A stretch of DNA of 50,019 nt from Gemmatimonadota bacterium (GTDB lineage: Bacteria; Gemmatimonadota; Gemmatimonadetes; Longimicrobiales; RSA9): positions 1 to 50,019 of the forward strand of contig JBDLIA010000013.1 in assembly GCA_039715185.1 (NCBI GenBank), given 5' to 3'. This document shows, piece after piece, positions 33,483 through 41,736 of this stretch. A program made the position numbers and the translations under genes. Positions within the stretch are counted from its first letter, which is position 1. Each line of letters starts with the position of its first letter. The notes under the pieces were generated by a model. It saw only the letters and a program-made list of their open reading frames with translations, did not search any database and was not told where the DNA came from.

Positions 33483-34541
33483 CTAGCCCGGATTCCCGGT
33501 CAGGCGCAGCACCTCGTCGAACCACTCTTCCGGAACCAGGGGTCCCCTCAGGGCCGGATATCCTTCTTCGAAGAACCGCCGCCATTCCTGCAGCTGCTCG
33601 GGATCCGGGTGGATGACTTCTAGGCCTCGAGCTTCCATAGCCGCCACCGCATCGACCTCCATCCGCTGTATCTCGGCCTGCATCCGCTCACCTGCTTCAT
33701 GCGCGATCCGCAGCAGCTCGGGACGGAGCTCGGACGGGATGCGGGTCCACGTTTCCCGGTCGATCAGCGTTGCGCCGACCAGCGGTGCCCATGGCATCTC
33801 GACCATAAACGGGATGAGCGGATACCATCGGTTCGCCAGCATGAACAGGGGCGTCGTACCTATCGCGTCGATGCGCGACTCCTCGAGGCCCGGCAGCACA
33901 TCGGCCAGTTCCAGATAGACACTGCGGAATCCCGAGTCCTTCCAGAGGTCGACCGCGCTGTCGTCCGCCCAGGCCACGAACCTGTACTCCCGTACTGCGT
34001 CGAGGCTCGGATCGGGTTTGGGCAAGAAGAAGCGAACCCAACCGATGTCACCCCAGTTGAGGAGGACATACCCCTTCTCGGCAAAGACGGCTTCGAGGCG
34101 AGGCTGCATCACCTCGCGAACCCGAGCCAGGTCATCCCAGGATTTCATGGCCATGGGTATGGCCAACACATACACCTGGGGGGTGATCCGACTGAGCCCG
34201 GCCAACGACAGCGACCCCGCCTGCAGCTGCCCTTCGCCGATTCTGCGAAGGATGTCCTCTTCCTCCCCGGCGACTCCACCCGGGTAGATACGCAACGTCA
34301 CCAATCCTCCGCTCGCCTCACGCCAGCGCGCGGACATCTCCTTCAGGATCTCATGCCACGCCGACCCGTTGGGCGCCAGCGTTGCAAGTCTGATGACGAG
34401 CGTGTCTCCAAGCGGAGGTGGCGTATCCCGCCGTGCAGGTTCGAACCCGACGAGACCGGCGTACAAGGCAGCGATCAGCGGCATGGCCGCCCATAGCGCG
34501 AGCCGCCGCCAACTCCGGTAAGCATGCCGTTGGAGTGACAT
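33483..34541 (-). CDS. dctP: TRAP transporter substrate-binding protein (DctP family)
   Basis: This 352-aa periplasmic binding protein has an N-terminal signal/anchor (LALWAAMPLIAALYAGLV). The mature part opens VIRLATLAPNGSAWHEILKE and has LVTLRIYPGGVAGEEEDILR, LQAGSLSLAGLSRITPQVYV, and a late MEMPWAPLVGATLIDRETWT-like region (VEMPWAPLVGATLI). DctP proteins capture organic acids for the DctQM membrane complex. The gene lies 12 bp after a TatT gene, matching the Tp0956-Tp0957 arrangement of Treponema. No DctQ or DctM is in the window. Confidence 0.88.
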   Translation of the reverse strand: MSLQRHAYRSWRRLALWAAMPLIAALYAGLVGFEPARRDTPPPLGDTLVIRLATLAPNGSAWHEILKEMSARWREASGGLVTLRIYPGGVAGEEEDILRRIGEGQLQAGSLSLAGLSRITPQVYVLAIPMAMKSWDDLARVREVMQPRLEAVFAEKGYVLLNWGDIGWVRFFLPKPDPSLDAVREYRFVAWADDSAVDLWKDSGFRSVYLELADVLPGLEESRIDAIGTTPLFMLANRWYPLIPFMVEMPWAPLVGATLIDRETWTRIPSELRPELLRIAHEAGERMQAEIQRMEVDAVAAMEARGLEVIHPDPEQLQEWRRFFEEGYPALRGPLVPEEWFDEVLRLTGNPG

Positions 34542-34553
34542 GTGTGCTCCTTC

Positions 34554-35498
34554 TCAGCGGCTCGCCGCCACGGTCGAGAAGAACAGCTCTTCCTCCCGGG
34601 TGATGAGCCAAGCGGCGTGCTGCTGTGCCAGGGTGTTGGGGAGGCGGAGCTCTGGATACGCGGTTACATCGAATTCGATCGCCTGCTGCAGAAGGGTTCG
34701 GAACCGCCCGATGTTCTGCTGCTGGATGCAGACAGACTCGGCCATGGCAACCAGCGGTCCGATCGATCGCCCGCCGTTGAGCTCCATGGCGCGCCGGAAG
34801 TGGTATTCGGATCGTGCCTCGCCGTCCGTTCCGTCTGATCCCGGGGCTGACCGCAGCGCGATCAAGCGCTCGTGAATGGCACCGTCGTTCCAGGACTCGT
34901 CCAACTCGAGGGCACGCTCGATGAGACCGTGCACGATCGGGAGGTCGGCGACCAACGACATGTCGCTCTTATCGACGGAGATCGCGGACCCCAGCGAGAT
35001 CGCCAGCCAATACATGGCCGGGACGTCGTCGCGATCGAACTCGGCGAGGGTCGCCTCGAGGTCGTGGATCAGCCCTTGCGCTGCTCCGGGGTGGCGCACC
35101 TCCACTGCACGTTTGGCGTAACGGTTGGCCCGGAGAAACAGCTTCTTGGAGCGGGCCCGGCCCTCGCGGGCCGTGTCGTAGTCCTCAGCCTCGACAGCGA
35201 TGGCCGGACGTAGCACGAAGGCGTGCGTGTATTGGACGAAGCCGGACGCTGTCGCAATCAGAAGACCTTCGTGTTCGGGAGTACTCTGCAGCAACGACTC
35301 CATCATCTTGAGGCTGAACGGCAAAGCCTCCGCAACCAAGAGGGGGTCGTCGTCGCTCAGGTAGACGCTCGTGCCGTCCTCGGAAAGCGAGTTGGCCAGG
35401 GCGTTAACCGCCACTTCCTTCATCGAGCATCCGAAGAGGGAGAACAAAAGTGGTACGGCGAGCAGCGCCGGCAGGGGTTGGTGGCGTCCGAAACTCAT
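34554..35498 (-). CDS. tatT: TRAP transporter T-component lipoprotein (TatT family)
   Basis: This 314-aa lipoprotein has the lipobox LFGC with Cys24. The mature part matches the TatT pattern: VAVNALANSLSEDGTSVYLS, DDPLLVAEALPFSLKMMESL, HEGLLIATASGFVQYTHAFV. TPR-type helices continue to the C-terminus (PIVHGLIERALELDESWNDG, AIHERLIALRS). TatT trimers associate with the TRAP P component and may aid handling of hydrophobic ligands. It sits between the dehydratase-activase companion and dctP in one operon. Confidence 0.88.
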   Translation of the reverse strand: MSFGRHQPLPALLAVPLLFSLFGCSMKEVAVNALANSLSEDGTSVYLSDDDPLLVAEALPFSLKMMESLLQSTPEHEGLLIATASGFVQYTHAFVLRPAIAVEAEDYDTAREGRARSKKLFLRANRYAKRAVEVRHPGAAQGLIHDLEATLAEFDRDDVPAMYWLAISLGSAISVDKSDMSLVADLPIVHGLIERALELDESWNDGAIHERLIALRSAPGSDGTDGEARSEYHFRRAMELNGGRSIGPLVAMAESVCIQQQNIGRFRTLLQQAIEFDVTAYPELRLPNTLAQQHAAWLITREEELFFSTVAASR

Positions 35499-35540
35499 GT
35501 GTTCCTCCCTTCCTCGTGGGTGCGCTCGGCTCCGGCTCGC

Positions 35541-36767
35541 TCAGTCGCGGGTGAGCACCACCCGCCGATGGAATTGCAGTGCTTGGTGAATGAACGCTTC
35601 CAATCGCGTCATGACGTTGGTCTCTTCCTGTCCGTCGTAGGCGATATCCAGCCACGGGATCTGGTCCATCTGCTCGCGAATCCGCGGTGCCATGCTCGAA
35701 ACGACGGTGCCCGGCATGCATGAGAATGGAAGGACGTTGACGACCCCACTCAGCCCGTGCTGGGCCAGGTCCAGGCACCGGGCCATGGTGAGCACGGCTT
35801 CGGTACCGAGCACCGTCTCGTAGTGCGGGTCCAGGCGCGCCATGGCCTTCGGAATCGACTCCTCGCGAGGATGCCGGAGTACCTTGTGCAGGGGTTTGGT
35901 GAGCCGGTCCTCGGCCCGGGTCTGGTAGGTATCCGACAGGAAGCCCTTGAAAAACTCCAGATAGTTGCCGAAACGGCGCGATAGGTCCATGCGCCTCCAA
36001 TCGACGAAGTGGAGATAATCCATGAAGGTACCCAGGATCACCTCACCGCCGACGCTCTCGATGGCCCGTACTACTCGAGTGTTGGCCGGCTCGCTCAGCA
36101 TCAGGTAGATCTCGCCCATTACCGCGATCAGAGGGCGGGGCTCGGAACGATCGATGGGAAGCTCGGAGAAGCGGTCGGCCGTCCAGGCCATCGCCTCGAC
36201 GAGATGGTCTTCGCAGCCCGCCTCGGCCGCCGTCTCGATGCGGTCCAGGCAGGCCGCGTACGCCGCGTCCGCCGAGCCGGGCGCCAGCTCGTACGGGCGA
36301 TGCTCGTGGAGGACCTTGGCCAGAAGATCGGCCGCGACGATGGCTTGCCAGGCGCGTTTGCGCAGGGTAGTGGGATCGTCGCCGAACATCGAGTAGGAGT
36401 CGTCCGTTCCCGGGGAAACCAGACGAACCTCGGCGAGTCCTTCCTCGGCGAGGATCTGCCTCTGCAGCACGCTGACCTGGCCGAACCGGCACGGACCGGG
36501 CCCGGCGGGCATGAAGAACACCGCACGGTTCCGGTCGAATCCGGGCTCCCGGCATTTCCTCAACATGTCGCCCGTGCAGAGGAAGCAGGGGAGGCACTCA
36601 CGTCCGTGGCACAGACCCAGCCCAATGTTCATGGACTCCTGGTCCGGTGGCGGCAGAACCTGGGCGGCGATGCCCATACCCCGCATGGCCGCGGCCACGG
36701 GCCTGGCGTGATCGGACATGTAAGGAATGAAGACGATATCGGTGCCCGGCTCGACCCGCGTCTTCAC
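35541..36767 (-). CDS. 2-hydroxyacyl-CoA dehydratase/activase companion protein (COG3581-like)
   Basis: This 408-aa protein corresponds to the C-terminal part of the long acyl-CoA dehydratase activase-related proteins. The key segment is CHGRECLPCFLCTGDMLRKC, a probable Fe-S site, followed by MPAGPGPCRFGQVSVLQ. Later segments are AVMGEIYLMLSEPANTRVVR, VNVLPFSCMPGTVVSSMAP and WLDIAYDGQEETNVMTRLEA, the latter like the C-terminal domain of dehydratase subunits. Its ATG overlaps the stop of the activase gene by 4 bp. The substrate is unknown. Confidence 0.82.
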   Translation of the reverse strand: MKTRVEPGTDIVFIPYMSDHARPVAAAMRGMGIAAQVLPPPDQESMNIGLGLCHGRECLPCFLCTGDMLRKCREPGFDRNRAVFFMPAGPGPCRFGQVSVLQRQILAEEGLAEVRLVSPGTDDSYSMFGDDPTTLRKRAWQAIVAADLLAKVLHEHRPYELAPGSADAAYAACLDRIETAAEAGCEDHLVEAMAWTADRFSELPIDRSEPRPLIAVMGEIYLMLSEPANTRVVRAIESVGGEVILGTFMDYLHFVDWRRMDLSRRFGNYLEFFKGFLSDTYQTRAEDRLTKPLHKVLRHPREESIPKAMARLDPHYETVLGTEAVLTMARCLDLAQHGLSGVVNVLPFSCMPGTVVSSMAPRIREQMDQIPWLDIAYDGQEETNVMTRLEAFIHQALQFHRRVVLTRD

Positions 36768-39751
36768 GATCCCACCCCAGCCGAGATGTTGAGACTGTCG
36801 AGAAAAGCCTCACATCGGGTCACGATCCCGGCCTCGGCCGTATGGTCATCGACCTCGAGCTCGAGGAACGGCTTGGAGCCCATCATCCGCCGGAAGAAGC
36901 TGATGATGAACGAGTCGGGGCCGCAGTTGAAGCTCGTCAGGTAGATTGCCTGCAAACGTTCGTCGGCGGCGATGATCTTCGCCGCGGCCAGGATGTCCTG
37001 TCCGCTTCGCCAGAACATGTCATTGTGAACTTCGGTAACGTCCACGGACGCGAGCGGAAGGAAGTCCATCGGAATGGGCAACACCCCCAGCTTTCGCAGC
37101 TTGAGCGGAAGGTCCTGACAGACTCCCGGGTCACAACTGTTGTAGGGCCGGCCTACGATGACCACCGCCGGGGGCCCCGACCCCAACGAGCTCAACACCT
37201 CCGCGCCGCGGCTCCGAACCCTTGCGTAGAAATCCTCCTGGGCCCTGGCGCCTTCGTGCGCCGCTTTCATGACGCGCCGGATCGGAATCCCCAGCTGCTC
37301 GGCCAGCGGCCGCAACTCCCGCTTTCGCGAATGCGTCTGCATCATGTGCAGCGGGAATTTGATCGGACGAGGCCCGTGCTTCTCGATGTCCAGGTGGGCC
37401 ATCACCATCTCGGGCGCAGCCGGAATGTATGGGCAGTAGTGATTCCGGATCTGCCCGGGCGCCGTGTTCTCGCGATCGATGATGCTCGGCAGGAAGACGA
37501 AGTCCAGGTCCCGCCCCAGCAGATCCATGACGTGCCCGAACATGAGCTTTACCGGAAAGCACGTCTCCGCTGCGGCGCTCTGCTGCGTGTACCTGATGAT
37601 GTCCGGATTGGTGACCTCGGACAGGATCAGGTCCATGTCCAGGTCCTGAAAGAAGCGCCACCAGTAGGGGAAGAGATCGTGGAAGATGAGGGCTCGGGGG
37701 AGTCCGACCCGTGGCCTGCCGAGCGTCCGAGGCCTGGAGTCATCGTAGCCGGCGAAGAGCATGTCCGAGCGCTCGCCGAACAGGTCGGGGATCGCATGGT
37801 GCAGACCCACCTTCGCGCGGCCGGCCTCTTCGAACTTGTCGCAACGCGCGCCATAGAAGATCGGCGGATCGTCGCCGATCACCACCTTCTTCACCTCGCA
37901 GAGGTTGGGGCAGGCCTTACATACGAACACTTCCGAGTCGTAGGCGTAGTTGGCCAGGTCGAAACCACGGAACGTGGTTCCTGCGCCCGGACCGCGACTC
38001 TCCATTTCCTCTCGTGCCAGGATGGCCGCGCCGATCGCGCCCGTGACGTCGTTGTGGGCCGGGACGGTGATGGAGCGGCCCGTCACCGACTCGAAGGCCG
38101 CCGCGACACTCGCGTTCGAAGCCACGCCGCCCTGGAAAAAGATCCGGTTGCCTATCGGCCGCGTGTTGACGACGCGATTCAGGTAGTTGTTGACGATGGA
38201 GTAGGCGAGACCCGCCGTGAGATTCTCGACCGATGCGCCACGTTGCTGGTGGTGCACCAGGTCGGACTCCATGAACACGGTGCAGCGCTCACCGAGGCAG
38301 GCGGGCGCCGGGGCATGGCCGGCCAGTTGTTCGAAGTCATCTCTTATGGAAATCTGGAGGCGGTCGGCCTGCTCCTCCAGGAAGGAGCCGGTACCTGCCG
38401 CACAGGCGTTGTTCATCGCGAAATCCACGACAGCACCGTGGTGCATGCGGATGTACTTGCTGTCCTGACCACCGATCTCGAAGATGGTGTCCACTTCGGG
38501 ATCCGTGGCCGCGGCGGCTCGCGCCTGCGAGGTGATCTCGTTCCGGATCACGTCGGCACCGACATAGTGGCCGGTCAGATACCGGCCGGAGCCGGTCGCC
38601 CCCACCGCCAGGACGCGCACGTGCTCGCCGACCTCCTCGTCGACCTCGGCGAGTCCTCGTTGGACCGCTTCCAATGGCCTTCCGGCCGTTGGCAGATAAC
38701 GCCGCGCAAGCACTCGATCGTCGTCGTCTATCAACACGATGTTCGTGCTCAATGAGCCGACGTCCACGCCCATATAGGTGGGAATGGCCGGTTGCTGTCC
38801 GTTGAGTATCGACCTCCAACCCTGCCCGCCGGCGTTGTAGACGGGAAGAGACAACGGCGCCAGGCTGCGCTCCTCCGTCTTCCCTGATCGCAGGAACTCC
38901 TCGAGCGGCTCGAAGCCATGAAACGCTTGGACGCGGCCTTCACGGGTCTCGTCCCTGACCGTCAGGGCCGCTCCGATCGCCGCCATCTGATCCCGGTGCT
39001 CGGGAATGATCAGCCCGCCCGGCTCCAGACGCAGCACGCTTTCGAAGGCACGGGTGACCGCGTCGTTGAACGCGACCCCGCCCTGAAAGAGGATTGGCGG
39101 TACGAAGGATTTCCCCTTCCCGATGATCGTCTTGAAGTTGCGCGCCAAAGCCAGGCACAGCCCGGCCAGGATCTCGGATAGTGGGGTCCCTTCTTGCTGG
39201 AGGTGGATCATGTCCGACTTGGCGAACACGGTGCAGCGCCCCGCGATGCGGGCGGGCGTTTCGGCGGCCAACGCGATACGGGCGAATTCGCCGTCGATCT
39301 CGATGCCCAGCCTTTCGGCTTGCTGGTCGAGGAATGATCCCGTGCCCGCAGCGCAGAGGGCGTTCATGGCGAAGTCCACCAGCACCATCTGTCGGCTGTT
39401 CTCGTCCCACTGGAGGGAGAGGAACTTGCTGTCCTGGCCCCCGATCTCGATGACCGTGCGCGCCTCCGGGTGGTATTCGCCCACGGCCCGCGCTTGAGTC
39501 ACGAGCTCGTTGGCGTGAAAGCCTCCGATGAGCCGTTTGATGCGTTCCCCGCCCGAGCCGGTCAGGCCCACGCCGCGGACGGTCGCGTCGGGAAAGTCCC
39601 TGGGCAGGACCCGACTGGCGTCGAGGACTGTCTGACGAGGGTTTCCGTGAGAGCGGCGGTACTGGTGCGAGAGCAGGGCGCCGTTCTCGTCGAGCACTAC
39701 CAGCTTGACGGTGGTCGAGCCGACATCGAGGCCCAGGTAGACATCGCCCAT
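36764..39751 (-). CDS. Fused double-domain acyl-CoA dehydratase activase (BcrAD/BadFG-type ATPase)
   Basis: This 995-aa protein has two ASKHA ATPase domains in tandem. The first (about 2-260) has YLGLDVGSTTVKLVVLDENG, IEIGGQDSKFLS, CAAGTGSFLDQQ and RCTVFAKSDMIHLQQ. The second (about 320-590) has YMGVDVGSLSTNIVLIDDDD, FEIGGQDSKYIR, CAAGTGSFLEEQ and RCTVFMESDLVHHQQ. A DUF2229 region follows (CKACPNLCEVKK, PRVGLPRALIFHDLFPYWW). In HgdC two identical subunits share one [4Fe-4S] cluster through the two conserved Cys; here both domains keep both Cys, so one chain may mimic the dimer. ATG at 39751 is preceded by GGAGGT at 5 bases, better than ATG at 39763. Such proteins drive ATP-dependent one-electron transfer to a dehydratase, which is not encoded nearby. 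Confidence 0.9.
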   Translation of the reverse strand: MGDVYLGLDVGSTTVKLVVLDENGALLSHQYRRSHGNPRQTVLDASRVLPRDFPDATVRGVGLTGSGGERIKRLIGGFHANELVTQARAVGEYHPEARTVIEIGGQDSKFLSLQWDENSRQMVLVDFAMNALCAAGTGSFLDQQAERLGIEIDGEFARIALAAETPARIAGRCTVFAKSDMIHLQQEGTPLSEILAGLCLALARNFKTIIGKGKSFVPPILFQGGVAFNDAVTRAFESVLRLEPGGLIIPEHRDQMAAIGAALTVRDETREGRVQAFHGFEPLEEFLRSGKTEERSLAPLSLPVYNAGGQGWRSILNGQQPAIPTYMGVDVGSLSTNIVLIDDDDRVLARRYLPTAGRPLEAVQRGLAEVDEEVGEHVRVLAVGATGSGRYLTGHYVGADVIRNEITSQARAAAATDPEVDTIFEIGGQDSKYIRMHHGAVVDFAMNNACAAGTGSFLEEQADRLQISIRDDFEQLAGHAPAPACLGERCTVFMESDLVHHQQRGASVENLTAGLAYSIVNNYLNRVVNTRPIGNRIFFQGGVASNASVAAAFESVTGRSITVPAHNDVTGAIGAAILAREEMESRGPGAGTTFRGFDLANYAYDSEVFVCKACPNLCEVKKVVIGDDPPIFYGARCDKFEEAGRAKVGLHHAIPDLFGERSDMLFAGYDDSRPRTLGRPRVGLPRALIFHDLFPYWWRFFQDLDMDLILSEVTNPDIIRYTQQSAAAETCFPVKLMFGHVMDLLGRDLDFVFLPSIIDRENTAPGQIRNHYCPYIPAAPEMVMAHLDIEKHGPRPIKFPLHMMQTHSRKRELRPLAEQLGIPIRRVMKAAHEGARAQEDFYARVRSRGAEVLSSLGSGPPAVVIVGRPYNSCDPGVCQDLPLKLRKLGVLPIPMDFLPLASVDVTEVHNDMFWRSGQDILAAAKIIAADERLQAIYLTSFNCGPDSFIISFFRRMMGSKPFLELEVDDHTAEAGIVTRCEAFLDSLNISAGVGS

Positions 39752-39753
39752 GG

Positions 39754-39966
39754 CTACCTCCATTCTGGTGTCGACCAGTGACGAGTCCGACTGAGCGGGG
39801 CGCTGGGCGCAGGTTCGAGGGGGGCAAACTCCGGCGGGACCGAGTCCTTGCTGACTCCATGATACGACCCGACTCTCATCCGTCTGTGGGGTATCTCCCT
39901 CGTCAGGGTGGGGAGACCTCCCACGGTGGTCTTGCGCTCCATTGTTGTTTGGCGGTTCTCAGACAT
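39754..39966 (-). CDS. Possible small leader protein before the activase
   Basis: A 70-codon frame starts at ATG 39966 with GGAG 6 bases upstream and ends just inside the activase start region. The product (MSENRQTTMERKTTVGGLPT...) is basic and Pro-rich at the end, with no membrane segment and no recognised family. The good ribosome site and the overlap with the activase leader favour a real small gene. The weak third-position GC bias argues against it. Confidence 0.3.
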   Translation of the reverse strand: MSENRQTTMERKTTVGGLPTLTREIPHRRMRVGSYHGVSKDSVPPEFAPLEPAPSAPLSRTRHWSTPEWR

Positions 39967-40087
39967 CGAGTGCTCCGTCCCGGTCGGGTGGCGCTGCCGT
40001 CCTCACCTGCAAGCTGCGGCTGGCGGGGACTGAGGTGTGGCGGCGGGAGTACGTAGGAGGCGGCGTGTTTCTACGTAGGCGACTGTG
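39967..40087. other. Intergenic region carrying paired motif copy C
   Basis: This stretch separates the S8 peptidase stop from the activase operon. It holds the TACGTAGG pair at 40050-40079 and presumably the operon promoter. No clear -35/-10 pair or terminator was identified. Confidence 0.4.
40050..40079. repeat. Paired motif TACGTAGG-N14-TACGTAGG, copy C
   Basis: TACGTAGG occurs at 40050-40057 and 40072-40079, 22 bp apart, 8 bp past the stop of the S8 peptidase gene and about 85 bp before the possible small gene that precedes the activase operon. Same orientation and spacing as copies A and B. Confidence 0.75.
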
Positions 40088-41653
40088 CTACTGCCCCAGC
40101 GCCTCCCGCACCGCCGCGTAAGCGTCCAGCAGGCCCTCGCCGGTGTCGTTGTCGCGGCCGGCAGGAGCCACGTCCCGCGCCGTCTCCTGTAGGATGCGCC
40201 CCACCTCCCAAGCGGGCAGCTCCGGGTTCGCAGACATGACGAGCGCGGCTACGCCGGCCGCGTGCGGGCCGCTGAAGGAGTTGCCCCTCACGCTGGTGTT
40301 CGGATCCAGGTAGCCGCTGCCCGAGGGATCCAGTAGCGCGTATCCGGGGCCGGGGAAGCCCGCGACGTCGGGCTTCACCAGCGTCGCGTGATCCCCGTAG
40401 AGCGCGACGCCGGACCAGCTGACCGGGCCCATGCTGCTAAAGGGCGCGACCTGTAGGTCCTGGTCCACGCCGCCGGCGGCGACCACCGACGGAATGTCCT
40501 CGGGCACGCGCAGTTGCTCGGGCACGGTGGCCCTGGTGCGGAAGTTTCCGGCGCCCGACACCAGGAGGACGCCGGCCGCGGTGGCGTGATCGGCCGCCAG
40601 CCTCCACAGCCCGCGTACGTTCTCCAGCCCCGGCCGGCTGAAGCTCATGTTGATCACGTCGGCGCCGTGCACCACGGCGTACTGGATCGCCGCCAGGGTC
40701 GCGACGGTGCTGCCCGGGACCAGGCTCATCAGCCGCGCGCGAGGCGCAACGCCCGTCACGGTACCCCCCGTGCCGTCGCCCGCGACGATGCCCGACGTCC
40801 AGGTGCCGTGGGGCGTGCCGGTGGTCCACGTCTCGGCGGCCCCAGAGCCGAAGTCGAAGCCGTAGTAGTCGTCCGTGTAGCCGTTGCCGTCGTCGTCGAC
40901 GCCGTTGGAGGGAATCTCGCCCGGGTTGGTCCAGATGTTGTCGCGCAGGTCCTCGTGCGTGTAGTTGATGCCCCAATCGAGCATCGCCACCACGACCCCC
41001 TCGCCCGTTGCCCCGAAGTCCTCCCACACCCGGCGCGCGCCCACGTCCACGAGGTTCCAGTCCACCTTGCGGCCGCCCACCGAGAAGGCCGCCCGCGAGG
41101 CCGGCGGCGACAGCGTCGCGCGCAGTTGGCCCGGGCCGTCGCGGCGTATCGAGCCGTCGCCCAGGTAGATGTAACGGACCAGGTCTGACGCGGACGCGGC
41201 GAGGACCTCGTCCGGAAGCAGGTCGCCCACGACCGCGTTGACGATCCACAGCGTCTCCGTCTCCGCGCTCAGGTCGAGCAGTGCGCGGAGCTCGGCGTGT
41301 TCCGCGTAGGCCGCGGTTTTCAGGCGTTCGGACACGAGGGAGCGCAGGCTCGAGCGCGCGGCGCCGGCGTTCTCGCGGGCGAAGTCCCCCAGCCCGCCGG
41401 GGCCGGGCGCGACCTGGGTGCGCATCAGGATCACCACCGGAACGCGGGCTGACCCTTCCAGCAGGGCGAGCACGGGCCCGTCGATCCTGGTGAGATCGGG
41501 CGCGCGCGGAGCGGGCTCGCTGGGCGTCGGGGCGGGCTCCGCTTGGCCCCCACACGCGGCGAGCACGAGCGCCAGCGCGGAGGCGGACAGGGCGCGGACC
41601 GGTCCGCGGGCGCAAGCGCGCGTCGTAGGGCGCCTCGAAAAGCCGACTGACAT
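40088..41653 (-). CDS. Subtilisin-like (S8) serine peptidase lipoprotein
   Basis: This 521-aa secreted protease has the lipobox LAAC with Cys34 and a propeptide-like region (about 45-190). The catalytic domain carries the Asp in VVVAMLDWGINYTHEDL, the His in TPHGTWTSGIVAG and the Ser in RGNSFSGPHAAGVAALV. The oxyanion Asn region is SGAGNFRT. The Ser box reads NSFSGPHAAG rather than the usual GTSMAAPHVAG, but the nucleophile is present. Start ATG at 41653 is preceded by AGGAG. It is divergent from the large TPR gene, with 83 bp between the starts. Confidence 0.92.
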   Translation of the reverse strand: MSVGFSRRPTTRACARGPVRALSASALALVLAACGGQAEPAPTPSEPAPRAPDLTRIDGPVLALLEGSARVPVVILMRTQVAPGPGGLGDFARENAGAARSSLRSLVSERLKTAAYAEHAELRALLDLSAETETLWIVNAVVGDLLPDEVLAASASDLVRYIYLGDGSIRRDGPGQLRATLSPPASRAAFSVGGRKVDWNLVDVGARRVWEDFGATGEGVVVAMLDWGINYTHEDLRDNIWTNPGEIPSNGVDDDGNGYTDDYYGFDFGSGAAETWTTGTPHGTWTSGIVAGDGTGGTVTGVAPRARLMSLVPGSTVATLAAIQYAVVHGADVINMSFSRPGLENVRGLWRLAADHATAAGVLLVSGAGNFRTRATVPEQLRVPEDIPSVVAAGGVDQDLQVAPFSSMGPVSWSGVALYGDHATLVKPDVAGFPGPGYALLDPSGSGYLDPNTSVRGNSFSGPHAAGVAALVMSANPELPAWEVGRILQETARDVAPAGRDNDTGEGLLDAYAAVREALGQ

Positions 41654-41736
41654 GCCGAAACTCCTGGGATTATGCGGGGCGGGCGGCGCGGCACTGTCAC
41701 TTTCGACCCCGTTTGGTCGCATATAGGTTGGCTGCC

